Source of the DNA: Hydrogenophaga sp.
GTDB taxonomy: Bacteria > Pseudomonadota > Gammaproteobacteria > Burkholderiales > Burkholderiaceae_C
Length of the DNA: 64,000 bases
Assembly (NCBI RefSeq): GCF_025699295.1
Contig: NZ_JAILWB010000021.1
Location: 1 to 64,000 of the forward strand
Reading direction: 5' to 3'
Shown piece by piece: positions 31,370-43,598 of the stretch. The translations under genes and the position numbers were made by a program. Under the pieces are notes generated by a model. The model was not told the DNA's origin. It saw nothing but the letters and a program-made list of their open reading frames with translations, and did no database searches. Positions within the stretch are counted from its first letter, which is position 1. Each line of letters begins with the position of its first letter.

Positions 31370-31707
31370 AAGTCAAAGACCTCGCTGCGAGCAAGCGCTT
31401 TTATGAAGCCGCACTCGCCCCCCTCGGCCACGTGCTCGGCTCGCACGACGACACTTATGCTGGCCTGGGCCCGGCAGGTGCCCCCGCGCTGTGGCTCTAC
31501 GCCACCCCAGGCGCCCAAGGGCCGGGCACACACGTCGCATTCTGCGCCGCAAACCACGAGGCGGTGGACGCGTTCTACAAGGCCGGCCTGAAGGCGGGCG
31601 CAAAAGACAACGGCGGCCCCGGCCCGCGCCCCGACTACAGCCCGTCCTACTACGCGGCTTTTCTGATCGACCCCGACGGCAACAACGTCGAAGCGGTCTG
31701 TCCCTGA
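31348..31707 (+). CDS. VOC family (glyoxalase-like) protein
   Basis: [27 protein letters not shown]...[15 protein letters not shown]. Confidence 0.9.
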   Translation: MYDHIGLKVKDLAASKRFYEAALAPLGHVLGSHDDTYAGLGPAGAPALWLYATPGAQGPGTHVAFCAANHEAVDAFYKAGLKAGAKDNGGPGPRPDYSPSYYAAFLIDPDGNNVEAVCP

Positions 31708-31720
31708 AAGGGCGAGGTGC

Positions 31721-33532
31721 TCAGGAAGCCGGCGGCGCGTCGGGTTCCTGCGGGGTCTTTTCCTGTTGCGCGGCGGCCTTTTTCACCTGGTTGCCCAGCA
31801 CCAGCGCCCGCCCGGCGAACATGCCACCCGCAGCTTCCAGGTCCATGCGCTCGGTGTCGCGCTGGCGCAGGTGGTCCATGACGGCAATGGCCTCTTCTTC
31901 CTCGGCGCCCATGGTCAGCAGGGCCTGATGGCCCATGGCCATGGCGGACTCGAAGGTCTCGCGCACGAGGTAGTCCACGCCGGCCTTGCGCAGGTCCAGC
32001 ACGTGTTCGCGGTCGAAGGCGCGCACCAGCAGCTGCGCCTGCGGGAACTCGGTCTTCGCCAGCGCGGCGATGCGGGTGGCGGCCTCCTTGTTGTCCAGGC
32101 ACACCAGGATCGTCTGCGCCGTGTGCGCGCCCGCGGCGTGCAGCACGTCGGAGCGGCAGCCGTCGCCGTAGTAGACCTTGAAGCCGTAGGCCTCGGCGTC
32201 GCGGATCATCTGCACGTCGTTGTCGATGATGGTGATGCTCGCGCCGCGCGCGATCACGCCCTGGCTGGCGATCTGGCCGAAGCGGCCGAAGCCGATCACC
32301 AGCACGCTGGCGGCCCGGCCGTCCACCGCCTCGATGCCGTCCATGGACACGCCTTCCTTGCGCGCGAAGCGCTTGTGCACCAGCACCATCAGCGGCGTGA
32401 GCGCCATGGACAGCACCACGATGGCCGTCATGTTGGCGTTGACGGTGGCGTCGATCACGCGCGCGCCCAGCGCGGCGGAGAACAGCACGAAGGCGAATTC
32501 ACCGCCTTGCGCCATGAGCACGGCGCGGTCCAGCGCGTCGGCGTGCGAACTTTTCGCGAAGCGCGCCACGGCGTAGATGCACAGGGCCTTGACCACCATC
32601 ATGGCCAGCACACCACCCACGATGAGCGGCCAGTTGCGCGCCACCACGGCCAGGTCCAGCGACATGCCCACGCTGAGGAAGAACAGGCCGAGCAGCAGGC
32701 CGCGGAAGGGTTCGATGTCGGCCTCCAGCTGGTGGCGGAAGGTCGATTCGGACAGCAGCACGCCCGCGAGGAAGGCGCCCATGGCCATGGACAGGCCGCC
32801 GAGCTGCATCAGCAGCGCCGCGCCCAGAACCACCAGCAGCGCGGCGGCGGTCATCACCTCGCGCGCGCGGGACCGCGCCAGCACGCGGAACAGCGGGTTG
32901 AGCAGCCAGGTGCCCACGGCCACCAGCGCCACCAGCGAACCCAGCGCGAGCCCGATGGTGGCCCAGCGCGAGGCCTGCTCGGCCACCACCTGCGCGCCGG
33001 GTTCGTGCGCCGCCATGAACGCCACCACCGCCAGCAGCGGGACGATCAGCAGGTCCTCGAACAGCAGGATGGCGACGATCTTCTGGCCCCGCGGCTGGGC
33101 CATGTCGCCGCGCTCGCCCAGCACCTGCATCACCACGGCGGTGGAGGTGAGCACGAAACCCATGGCGCTGACGAAGGACACCCCGAGCGGGAAACCGAAG
33201 GCTAGGCCCACGCCGGTGAGCAGGAAACCGCAGACCACCACCTGCAGGCTGCCCAGCCCGAAGATCGCGCGGCGCAGGCTCCACAGGTGCGAGGGTTGCA
33301 TCTCCAGGCCGATGACGAAGAGGTACATCACCACGCCAAGTTCGGCGATGTGCAGGATGGTGGCCGGGTCGTTGATCAGGCCCATGCCGAACGGACCGAT
33401 GGCCAGGCCGCCGGCCAGGTAGCCCAGCACCGAGCCCAGGCCCAGGCGCTTGAACAGGGGAACGGCCACCACGGCGGCGCCCAGAAGGGTCACGACTTTG
33501 AGCAGGTCGCCTGCGCTGCCTTCAACGGCCAT
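31721..33532 (-). CDS. Monovalent cation:proton antiporter-2 (KefB/KefC-like) with TrkA-N domain
   Basis: LGYLAGGLAIGPFGMGLI, GQKIVAILLFEDLLIVPLLA, VLVIGFGRFGQIASQGV...YYGDGCRSDVLHAAGA. Confidence 0.93.
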   Translation of the reverse strand: MAVEGSAGDLLKVVTLLGAAVVAVPLFKRLGLGSVLGYLAGGLAIGPFGMGLINDPATILHIAELGVVMYLFVIGLEMQPSHLWSLRRAIFGLGSLQVVVCGFLLTGVGLAFGFPLGVSFVSAMGFVLTSTAVVMQVLGERGDMAQPRGQKIVAILLFEDLLIVPLLAVVAFMAAHEPGAQVVAEQASRWATIGLALGSLVALVAVGTWLLNPLFRVLARSRAREVMTAAALLVVLGAALLMQLGGLSMAMGAFLAGVLLSESTFRHQLEADIEPFRGLLLGLFFLSVGMSLDLAVVARNWPLIVGGVLAMMVVKALCIYAVARFAKSSHADALDRAVLMAQGGEFAFVLFSAALGARVIDATVNANMTAIVVLSMALTPLMVLVHKRFARKEGVSMDGIEAVDGRAASVLVIGFGRFGQIASQGVIARGASITIIDNDVQMIRDAEAYGFKVYYGDGCRSDVLHAAGAHTAQTILVCLDNKEAATRIAALAKTEFPQAQLLVRAFDREHVLDLRKAGVDYLVRETFESAMAMGHQALLTMGAEEEEAIAVMDHLRQRDTERMDLEAAGGMFAGRALVLGNQVKKAAAQQEKTPQEPDAPPAS

Positions 33533-33657
33533 GGGGTTTCTCCAGTGAAATGGGGCGGGGTCCGGGAGGCGAAATTGTGACGCACGCGGGCACGCCCCGC
33601 CTCCAGGGCATCGACCCCGCGCCAGCGCTGCCATTGCCGTCTGGAGACAATCGCCGC

Positions 33658-34872
33658 ATGTTCTTCACCCCTTACTTCAAACTGGCCCTGATCCTGGGCC
33701 TGCTCTCGGCCATCGGCCCCTTCGCCATCGACATGTACCTTCCCGCGCTGCCGGCCATCGGCAGCACGCTGGGGGCCAGCGTGGGTGCCGTGCAATGGAC
33801 GCTCACCGCCTTCTTCCTGTCGCTGGGGGCCGGTCAGTTGCTGTACGGCCCCATCTCGGACATGGTCGGACGCAAGCCGCCGCTGTACTTCGGTCTGGGC
33901 CTGTTTGCCGTGGCCAGCGTGGGCTGCGCGATGACCAGCGACGTACAGACCCTGGTGGTGCTGCGCTTTCTGCAGGGCCTGGGCGCGGCCGCCGGCATGG
34001 CGATTCCGCGTGCCGTGGTGCGCGACCTGCACACGGGTACGGAGGCCGCTCGCATCATGTCGCTGCTGATGCTGGTGTTCAGCGTTTCTCCCATCCTGGC
34101 ACCGCTGGTGGGCAGCGGCGTGATCGCACTGACCGGCTGGCGCGGTGTGTTCTGGGCCGTGACACTGGCTTCCGTGGCCGGCCTGGCGCTGGTGCATGGT
34201 GCGCTGAACGAAACCCGCCCGCCAGCCCAGCGTCTGGAAAGCAGCCTGGGCAGCGCCTTGCGCTCTTACGGCGTGCTGCTGCGCGATGGGCACTTTCTGG
34301 GCCTGGTGGGCATTGCCAGCACGGCGCTGGCGGGCTTCTTCGTGTACCTGGCGGGCTCTCCGTTCGTGATGATCGACCACTACGGCCTGAGCCCCACGCA
34401 ATACAGCCTGGCGTTTTCGGTCAACGCGGCCGCGTTTTTTGGCGCGGCGCAGTGCACGGCATGGCTCGGCCGCCGCTTTGGTCTGGTGAATGTGGTCAAG
34501 GGTGCGGCCAGTGCCTCGGGCGTGGTGATGTGCCTGCTGCTGGCGTACTACCTGGCGGGCGGTGACCAGCTGTGGGTGCTGATCGCTCTGTATTTCGTGG
34601 CCAGCGGATTCATGGGCCTGGTGATCCCCACCACCTCGGTGCTGGCCCTGGAAAAACACGGCGCCATCGCCGGCACCGCTTCCGCGCTCATGGGCACGCT
34701 GCAGATGCTGGGCGGCGCGGCCGCCATGGGCATCGTGAGCCTGTTCGCCAACGGCAAGCCCCTGCCCATGGTGGTGGGCATGGCCTGCGGCGCGCTCACC
34801 GGCGTGGCGCTGACCTGGATCACATTGGGTGGCGCCGAGAGGGCACCCCTGCCCACCAGGGTGCAGGGCTGA
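33658..34872 (+). CDS. Bcr/CflA family multidrug efflux MFS transporter
   Basis: LSAIGPFAIDMYLPALPAIGSTLGAS, YGPISDMVGRKPPLYFGLGLF. Confidence 0.92.
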   Translation: MFFTPYFKLALILGLLSAIGPFAIDMYLPALPAIGSTLGASVGAVQWTLTAFFLSLGAGQLLYGPISDMVGRKPPLYFGLGLFAVASVGCAMTSDVQTLVVLRFLQGLGAAAGMAIPRAVVRDLHTGTEAARIMSLLMLVFSVSPILAPLVGSGVIALTGWRGVFWAVTLASVAGLALVHGALNETRPPAQRLESSLGSALRSYGVLLRDGHFLGLVGIASTALAGFFVYLAGSPFVMIDHYGLSPTQYSLAFSVNAAAFFGAAQCTAWLGRRFGLVNVVKGAASASGVVMCLLLAYYLAGGDQLWVLIALYFVASGFMGLVIPTTSVLALEKHGAIAGTASALMGTLQMLGGAAAMGIVSLFANGKPLPMVVGMACGALTGVALTWITLGGAERAPLPTRVQG

Positions 34873-36251
34873 TGCCGCACCCCGACGGCCTGCCGTCGCC
34901 CCAGCGCGGGCGGGCCGTTTGGGTGATCGTGCTGGGCATCACCATGGCGGTGATGGACGGCAGCATCGTCAACATGGCCCTGCCGGGCATTGCGCGTGAA
35001 CTGGACGCGCCCGCCTCGCAGGCCATCTGGGTCGTCAACGCCTACCAGATCGCTTCGCTCGTCATGCTGCTGCCGCTGGCCGCACTGGGTGACCGGCTGG
35101 GCTACCGGCGCGTCTATCTCGTGGGCATGGCGCTGTTCGTGCTGTCGTCCATCGCGGCCATGCTGGCCACCTCGCTGCCCATGCTCACGGCAGCGCGCGC
35201 GCTGCAGGGCCTGGGCGCCGCCGGCATCATGAGCGTGAACACCGCGCTGGTGCGCCTGATCTACCCGAGCGACCGCCTGGGGCGCGGGATCGCCGTCAAC
35301 TCCATGGTGGTGGCCACCTCGACCATGGCCGGGCCGGCAGTGGCCGCGGCCATCCTGTCGGTGGCGTCCTGGCCCTGGCTGTTCGCGCTGAACGTGCCGC
35401 TGGGCCTGCTCACGCTGGCGATGGGGCGCAAGGCCCTGCCCACCAACCCGCCGCGCACCGCCGCCGCACCGCAGTTCTCGCTGCTGGACGTGCTGCTCAA
35501 CGTGCTCATGTTCACCCTGGTCTTTGTCGGTGCGGACTACCTCGGCGTGCGCAGCGGCGCCGGCCACGGCGCCCCGGTGCTGGGCTGGGCCCTGCTCGCC
35601 GCCGGGGTGGCGGTGGGCGTGGTCTACCTCCGCCGGCAATGGCACCTGGCGGCGCCGCTGTTCCCGCTGGACCTTCTGCGCATCCCCGTCTTCGCGCTGT
35701 CCATGGGTTCGTCGCTGGGGGCCTTCTGTGCGCAGATGCTGGCCTTCGTGAGCCTGCCGTTCCTGCTGCTGGAGGTGCAGGGGCGCTCGCACATGGAAGC
35801 CGGCCTGATCATGACCGCCTGGCCCATGGCCACCGTGCTGGTAGCACCCATCGCGGGCCGCCTGATCGGGCGCTACCCGGCGGGCTGGCTGGGCGGCATC
35901 GGCATGGTGGTGTTCGCCACCGGCCTGCTGCTGGTGGGCCTGCGGCCCGAGCAGGTCACAGCCTTCGAGATGGGCTGGCGCCTGGCGCTGTGCGGCGCCG
36001 GCTTCGCGCTGTTCCAGTCACCCAACAACCACACCATCGTGACCACGGCACCCGTGCACCGCAGCGGCGCGGCCAGCGGCATGCTGGGCACGGCCAGGCT
36101 CACCGGCCAGACGCTGGGCGCGGTGATGCTGGCGGCAATCTACGCGGTGTGGAACCAGCACGACGGGCGCGGCGAGACGGTGGCGCTGTGCCTGGCCGCC
36201 GGCTGCGCCTTGCTGGCGGGGGTGAGCAGTTCGCTGCGCGTGCGGCATTGA
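34872..36251 (+). CDS. DHA2-type MFS transporter
   Basis: MDGSIVNMALPGIARELDAPASQAIWVVNAYQIASLVMLLPLAALGDRLGYRRVYL; ATG overlaps upstream stop. Confidence 0.92.
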   Translation: MPHPDGLPSPQRGRAVWVIVLGITMAVMDGSIVNMALPGIARELDAPASQAIWVVNAYQIASLVMLLPLAALGDRLGYRRVYLVGMALFVLSSIAAMLATSLPMLTAARALQGLGAAGIMSVNTALVRLIYPSDRLGRGIAVNSMVVATSTMAGPAVAAAILSVASWPWLFALNVPLGLLTLAMGRKALPTNPPRTAAAPQFSLLDVLLNVLMFTLVFVGADYLGVRSGAGHGAPVLGWALLAAGVAVGVVYLRRQWHLAAPLFPLDLLRIPVFALSMGSSLGAFCAQMLAFVSLPFLLLEVQGRSHMEAGLIMTAWPMATVLVAPIAGRLIGRYPAGWLGGIGMVVFATGLLLVGLRPEQVTAFEMGWRLALCGAGFALFQSPNNHTIVTTAPVHRSGAASGMLGTARLTGQTLGAVMLAAIYAVWNQHDGRGETVALCLAAGCALLAGVSSSLRVRH

Positions 36252-36291
36252 GCCGCGGGCGGTGCCCACTCTATGGCTTGCGCGACTCCGG

Positions 36292-37983
36292 TCACCGACC
36301 GGTGCCATCCGCCCGGTTGTCCAGCTGGAACACCGCCACCGTCTCGACCAGATCGGTGGCTTGCGTGCGCAGGCTGCTGGCGGCTGCGGCCATCTCTTCA
36401 ACCAGAGCGGCATTCTGCTGCGTGGCCTGATCCATTTGCGTCACGGCCTCACCGACCTGGGCCACGCCATCGCTTTGCTCTTTGCTCGCCGCACTGATCT
36501 CGGCCATGATGTCCGTGACCCGACGCACGCTGTCAACCACCTCGCTCATGGTGCTGCCGGCTTTGTCCACCAGCACGGTGCCGCTGGAGACGCGCTCCAC
36601 ACTTTCGGTGATGAGGTCCTTGATCTCCTTGGCAGCGCCGGCACTGCGCTGCGCGAGGTTGCGCACTTCGGCCGCCACCACGGCGAAACCGCGGCCTTGC
36701 TCGCCGGCGCGCGCCGCCTCCACCGCGGCGTTGAGCGCCAGGATGTTGGTCTGGAAGGCAATGCCGTCGATCACGGAGATGATGTCGGCAATCTTCTTGG
36801 AACTGGTCTCGATGCCTTTCATCGTGTCCACCACTTGCGAGACCACTTCGCCGCCCTGCATGGCCACCGTGGACGCGGTTTGAGCAAGCTGGTTGGCCTG
36901 TTGGGCGTTGTCGGCGTTCTGCCTGACGGTCGAGGACAGCTCCTCCATGGAGGCTGCGGTTTCCTCCAGTGCGCTCGCCTGGCTTTCGGTGCGCGAGCTC
37001 AAGTCCTGGTTGCCTTGGGCAATCTCGGCGCTGGCCGTGGACACGGATTCCGATCCCAGACGGACGCGGGTCACCACGGACGACAAGCTCGCCTGCATGG
37101 TGCTCAAGGAACGCAGCAACTGAGCCACTTCGTCGCGGCCTTGGGCCTGGATCGCGCTGGAGAGATCGCCGTTGGAGACCCGATCGGCAAACGCCACGGC
37201 CGCGCGCATGGTGTTGATGATGCCGGTGAAAACCGCGTAGAGCACCACGAAAAACACACCCAGCATGAGGGTCGCCACCACCACGAACACGGTTTGCCAC
37301 GTTCGGGCATTCGCTTCGGCCGCTGCGATGGCGCCGCTGGTGCGGGCATCGAGCAGTTTGAAGAACTCGTTGACCGGCGCCATGATCCTGGCCTTGTTGC
37401 CGTGATAGCCGGCGTTGTGCATCAGGTCACGGGCCCTCTCCAGGTCCGGCGCGCCCTGAACCAGGGTGCCAGAACCATCGGGAGTGAGGCCTTTGACGAG
37501 ATTCATGGCCAGCACCTCGGTCTGCACCAGCTCGCCGGAGTTCTTGTTCGCTTCGGCCAGCTGGGCCATTTCCGCCTCGGTGAAGCCCTCGCGCCGCATC
37601 ATGTCCAGCAAGTCGATTTTCTCGCCCCCCGCGCCAGGAGGCGTGATGCCGGCGGCCCGGAAGTCCCAGTAAATGCCCTCGTAGCCACCGGGGCGGGCTG
37701 CTTTTCCGGAGCGAATGTCCAGCACTTCGTTGTACTGCTTTTCCCACATGGCATCACCCGTCACCACGTAGGTTCTGGCCAGGCGCGTAAGGTCGTCCGA
37801 GCTCTGGCGAAGCTCGTCCGCCAGCAGGAATGAGGCGTAGCGCTTCTGGTGGGCCGTTGCAATGTCGGCGTTCGCCAGGTTGAGACGCCACTGTGTGAAC
37901 GCAATGCCCGCGATCGTGACCACAAGCAGGCTCATCAGAAGAGCAAGCTTCTGACGCAGGGTGAAATTGTTGATGATGCCCAT
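36292..37983 (-). CDS. Methyl-accepting chemotaxis protein
   Basis: N-terminal TM/periplasmic segment, HAMP-like region, signalling hairpin [51 protein letters not shown]. Confidence 0.95.
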   Translation of the reverse strand: MGIINNFTLRQKLALLMSLLVVTIAGIAFTQWRLNLANADIATAHQKRYASFLLADELRQSSDDLTRLARTYVVTGDAMWEKQYNEVLDIRSGKAARPGGYEGIYWDFRAAGITPPGAGGEKIDLLDMMRREGFTEAEMAQLAEANKNSGELVQTEVLAMNLVKGLTPDGSGTLVQGAPDLERARDLMHNAGYHGNKARIMAPVNEFFKLLDARTSGAIAAAEANARTWQTVFVVVATLMLGVFFVVLYAVFTGIINTMRAAVAFADRVSNGDLSSAIQAQGRDEVAQLLRSLSTMQASLSSVVTRVRLGSESVSTASAEIAQGNQDLSSRTESQASALEETAASMEELSSTVRQNADNAQQANQLAQTASTVAMQGGEVVSQVVDTMKGIETSSKKIADIISVIDGIAFQTNILALNAAVEAARAGEQGRGFAVVAAEVRNLAQRSAGAAKEIKDLITESVERVSSGTVLVDKAGSTMSEVVDSVRRVTDIMAEISAASKEQSDGVAQVGEAVTQMDQATQQNAALVEEMAAAASSLRTQATDLVETVAVFQLDNRADGTGR

Positions 37984-38146
37984 ACCAGTTCTCCGATGAG
38001 ATGCAATGAAAGTGTTCGGTGAACGAGGTGTTCGAACAGGTTCAGGCAGCCCGTCGGTTTCACTGTGCACGCGCATGGTTTCTCGACACGACCTTGAACA
38101 ACTTGATGCCGTGCGTCGGCCAAGACGTCACGGCGCCAGATGGTCG

Positions 38147-39196
38147 CTACCTCCCGGCCAAACCTTCCGCCAGCGCCCGCACCGACAGCGGTGCACAACC
38201 CTCGGCCTTGTTGCTGATGGTCACGTACACGTTCTGTCCGGCGCCCGCGATGCCGGCGATGGTCTTCACCAGCAGGGCGCGCGTCTCGTTGTCCACGTCG
38301 TGGATGCGGTCGTAGGGGCTGTACTCGCGTTGCGCGTCCTCGTAGCCGTAGGCGCCGTGCAGCGGGTTGAGGTTCCAGCGGCAGACCATGGGGCCGGGCC
38401 AGAGCAATCGCAGCAGCGGCAGTTGGTCGGCCAGGCGCGGCATCCTGGCGTGCAGGCACAGGCACCAGGTGGCTCCGCACTCGCGCAGCACGGCCGCCAG
38501 CTCGGGCATGAAGACCGGGTCCAGCCATTCCGGGTCGCGCACTTCCACGGCCAGCACACCGTCGGGAGCCGTGTGCGCAAGTGGCGGCTGGGCCAGCAGC
38601 AGGGTGCGCAGGCGCTGCAGCACCAAGGGCAGGTTGTGGAGCAGGTGCCTCGGCAGGGGGCTCAACTGGAACACCAGCGCGCCGACCTTGTGGCCCAGGC
38701 CGGCGAGCGCGGGGGCGACGAAGTCCTGCGTGGCCAGCGCCGCGTCCAGGAACGCCGGGTTGGGCTGCAGGCCGCGGCCGTCCTCGCCGCGCACCAGGGC
38801 ATCGGTGATGTGGCTGGGTGCCTTCACCACGAAACGGAAATCGTCCGGCACCTGGGCGGCGTAGCGCGCGTACTGGTCCTGCGTGAGTGGGCGGTAGAAG
38901 CTGCGGTCCACGCTCACGGTGCGCATCAGGGGGTGCTGGCCGTAGGCGCGCAGGCCTTCCCTGGACAGCAGCGCGTCGGGGTATTCGGCGTCCCACACCA
39001 GGCCGGCCCAGCCCGGGTAGGTCCACGACGAGGAGCCCAGGCGCAGGCGGGCGGGCAGGGCGGCGGCCAGTGCGACCAGGGCCTCGTCGCGCGGCGCGGG
39101 GTTCACGCGGGCCGGGCTTTTTCGCGCGGCAGGCGTCGGGGGCGGCGCGGGCGGTGCGGGAGGGGATGGCGGGTCGCCGAAGAGGTCGTCTTGCAT
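38147..39196 (-). CDS. DUF72 (YecE-like) domain-containing protein
   Basis: LRLGSSSWTYPGWAGLVW, VDRSFYRPLTQDQYARYAAQVPDDFRFVVKAPSHITD. Confidence 0.88.
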   Translation of the reverse strand: MQDDLFGDPPSPPAPPAPPPTPAARKSPARVNPAPRDEALVALAAALPARLRLGSSSWTYPGWAGLVWDAEYPDALLSREGLRAYGQHPLMRTVSVDRSFYRPLTQDQYARYAAQVPDDFRFVVKAPSHITDALVRGEDGRGLQPNPAFLDAALATQDFVAPALAGLGHKVGALVFQLSPLPRHLLHNLPLVLQRLRTLLLAQPPLAHTAPDGVLAVEVRDPEWLDPVFMPELAAVLRECGATWCLCLHARMPRLADQLPLLRLLWPGPMVCRWNLNPLHGAYGYEDAQREYSPYDRIHDVDNETRALLVKTIAGIAGAGQNVYVTISNKAEGCAPLSVRALAEGLAGR

Positions 39197-39305
39197 GATG
39201 GAAAGCGGGGGCGATGCCTAGCACAAATGCCGCCCGGGACACGGGCATGGTAGCCCCTACGCCTGTGGCAAACTCGCGCGCTTCTTGTTTCGACATCGAC
39301 GGTGC

Positions 39306-41708
<2,403 letters not shown>

Positions 41709-41726
41709 CGGGGGGATGTAGAGGGC

Positions 41727-41753
41727 TCAAGTCGGGGGGGCAGGCGCCGATAA
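41727..41753 (+). promoter_or_regulatory. Candidate sigma-28 (FliA) promoter TCAAGTCG-N11-GCCGATAA
   Basis: Direct reading; -10 GCCGATAA exact and N11 spacing; 43 nt upstream of the HDOD start. Confidence 0.6.
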
Positions 41754-41796
41754 GAAGAGGAATCGGAAAAACCCCAGAACCGGACTTCACAGCCCC

Positions 41797-42624
41797 ATGG
41801 AACTCGAAGCCCTCCTCAACTACCCCCGCGCACTGCCTGCCATGTCCCGCACGGTCTCCGACCTGCTGGCGGAGATGAACAAGGACGACCCCAGTCCCAA
41901 GCGCGTGGCCGAGCTGGTGGCGACCGACCCGGCACTCACCACGCGCGTGCTGCGCCTGTCGAATTCCGCCTTCTTCCGCGTCAGCCGCCAGATCGGCAGT
42001 GCCGAGGAGGCGGTGGCCCTGCTGGGCATGACGCACGTGCGATCGCTGGTGATGGCCGCCGCGCTCGGTTCGAGCTTCAAGAACGTGCCCGGCGTGGAGA
42101 TGGTGCAGTTCTGGCGTTACAGCCTGCGTGTGGCCGACATCTCGCGTTCGCTGGCCACGCTGCTGCGCCAGAACGAGGGCAATGCCTTCACGGCCGGCCT
42201 GGTGCACGCGATCGGCGACCTGATCATGCACATCGCCATGCCCGACGTGATCGGCCCGATCGACATGGGCACGCCGCCGCTGGACCTGCGCCGCGCCGAC
42301 GTGGAGCGCTCCGCGCTGGGCTACAGCTACGCCGAGGTGGGCGCCGGCATGGCCGAGAAATGGCAGTTCCCGCAGACCATCGTCTCGGCGCTGAGGAACC
42401 AGACCGCCCCCTTCGACGGCGACAACTACGACCCCCTGGGTGGCGTGCTGCACATCGCCTCCTGGCGCGCCCGCGCCGAGGAGATCCAGCTGGATGAAAG
42501 CGGCCTGGCCGCGACCTTCCCCGACATGGTGGGGCTCACCCTGGGCCTGGACCTCGACAGCGTGCTGGGCAAGGACCCGACCGAGTGGTCGTTCAGCCAG
42601 GCGCTGGGCGCCTTCATCGACTAG
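41797..42624 (+). CDS. HDOD domain-containing protein (paralog 1)
   Basis: LPAMSRTVSDLLAEMNKDDPSPKRVAELVATDPALTTRVLRLSNSAFF...GLVHAIGDLIMHIAMP. Confidence 0.92.
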   Translation: MELEALLNYPRALPAMSRTVSDLLAEMNKDDPSPKRVAELVATDPALTTRVLRLSNSAFFRVSRQIGSAEEAVALLGMTHVRSLVMAAALGSSFKNVPGVEMVQFWRYSLRVADISRSLATLLRQNEGNAFTAGLVHAIGDLIMHIAMPDVIGPIDMGTPPLDLRRADVERSALGYSYAEVGAGMAEKWQFPQTIVSALRNQTAPFDGDNYDPLGGVLHIASWRARAEEIQLDESGLAATFPDMVGLTLGLDLDSVLGKDPTEWSFSQALGAFID

Positions 42625-42653
42625 CCGCCGGCGGATTTGTGGGCAAAAAGTTC

Positions 42654-42680
42654 TCAAGTGTCGCGTGGCCCGGACGATGA
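42654..42680 (+). promoter_or_regulatory. Weaker candidate sigma-28 promoter TCAAGTGT-N11-GACGATGA
   Basis: Same -35-like core and spacing as 41727-41753; -10 6/8 match. Confidence 0.4.
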
Positions 42681-42732
42681 ATGACCTAGCACCTCCTCCC
42701 ACGGAAACGCACCAACCGAAGGGCCCACCGCC

Positions 42733-43566
42733 ATGCAGCTCGAGAAACTCCTGAAGCAGCCGAACGTGCTGCCATCCGCCCCCAAGGTGGTGCGCAAGCT
42801 GATCGAAACCTTCGAGCAGGAGGACGTCGATGCGATGCTGGCGGCGTCGCTGATCGAGGACGATCCGGTGCTCACCGCCAAGCTGCTGAAGACCGCCAAT
42901 TCGGCCTTCTTCGGCCTGCACCGCTCGGTCTGCACGGCCCGCGACGCGATCAACGTGCTGGGCCTCATCAAGGTGCGCGCGCTGGTGATCGCGGCCTCGC
43001 TGGGCGAGGGCTTTCACACCGTGGGCGGCGTCAACCTCAACCAGTTCTGGCGCTACAGCCTCAACACCGCCAACCTCTCGCGCTACATCGCGCTGCCGAT
43101 CAAGATGGACGAGAACACGGCGTTCACTGCCGGCCTGATCCACGGCATTGGTGAACTCGTGATGCACGTGGGCATGCCCGAGGCCATGATCGACCTGGAC
43201 CGCAGCGTGCCCATGCTCGACCTCAAGCGCGCCAAGGCCGAGCGCGGCCTGTTCGGCTACAGCTACGCCGAGGTGGGCGCGGCGCTGGCGCGCGAGTGGC
43301 ATTTCCCCAAGCGCATGGTCAATGCCATCGAGCACCAGACCGCGCCGTTCGACAACGACGTGTACGAGCCGATCGCGGGCGTGATCCACATCGGTTCCTG
43401 GCGCGCCCGTGCCGAGGAGCAGCAGATGCGCGCCGAGCTGCTGATCAACACCTACCCGGACCCGGTCGGCCTGGTGCTCGGCATCGATCCCGACACGGTG
43501 GTGGCCGAGGAAATCCCGTCCATATCGCGCCACACGGAAGTCACCGAGGCGTCGGAACCGCAGTGA
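42733..43566 (+). CDS. HDOD domain-containing protein (paralog 2)
   Basis: LPSAPKVVRKLIETFEQEDVDAMLAASLIEDDPVLTAKLLKTANSAFF...GLIHGIGELVMHVGMPEAM. Confidence 0.92.
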   Translation: MQLEKLLKQPNVLPSAPKVVRKLIETFEQEDVDAMLAASLIEDDPVLTAKLLKTANSAFFGLHRSVCTARDAINVLGLIKVRALVIAASLGEGFHTVGGVNLNQFWRYSLNTANLSRYIALPIKMDENTAFTAGLIHGIGELVMHVGMPEAMIDLDRSVPMLDLKRAKAERGLFGYSYAEVGAALAREWHFPKRMVNAIEHQTAPFDNDVYEPIAGVIHIGSWRARAEEQQMRAELLINTYPDPVGLVLGIDPDTVVAEEIPSISRHTEVTEASEPQ

Positions 43567-43598
43567 GACCCCCGGGGCTGCGCCACAATCGCAGCCCT

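Noticed and set aside
31766-33205. 479-aa plus-strand ORF, His/Gln-rich
   Set aside because: Antisense to the KefB-like antiporter; low-complexity His/Gln/Arg composition.
37984-38110. FliA promoter upstream of the MCP gene
   Set aside because: Looked for a GCCGATAA-like -10 on the minus strand; none convincing.
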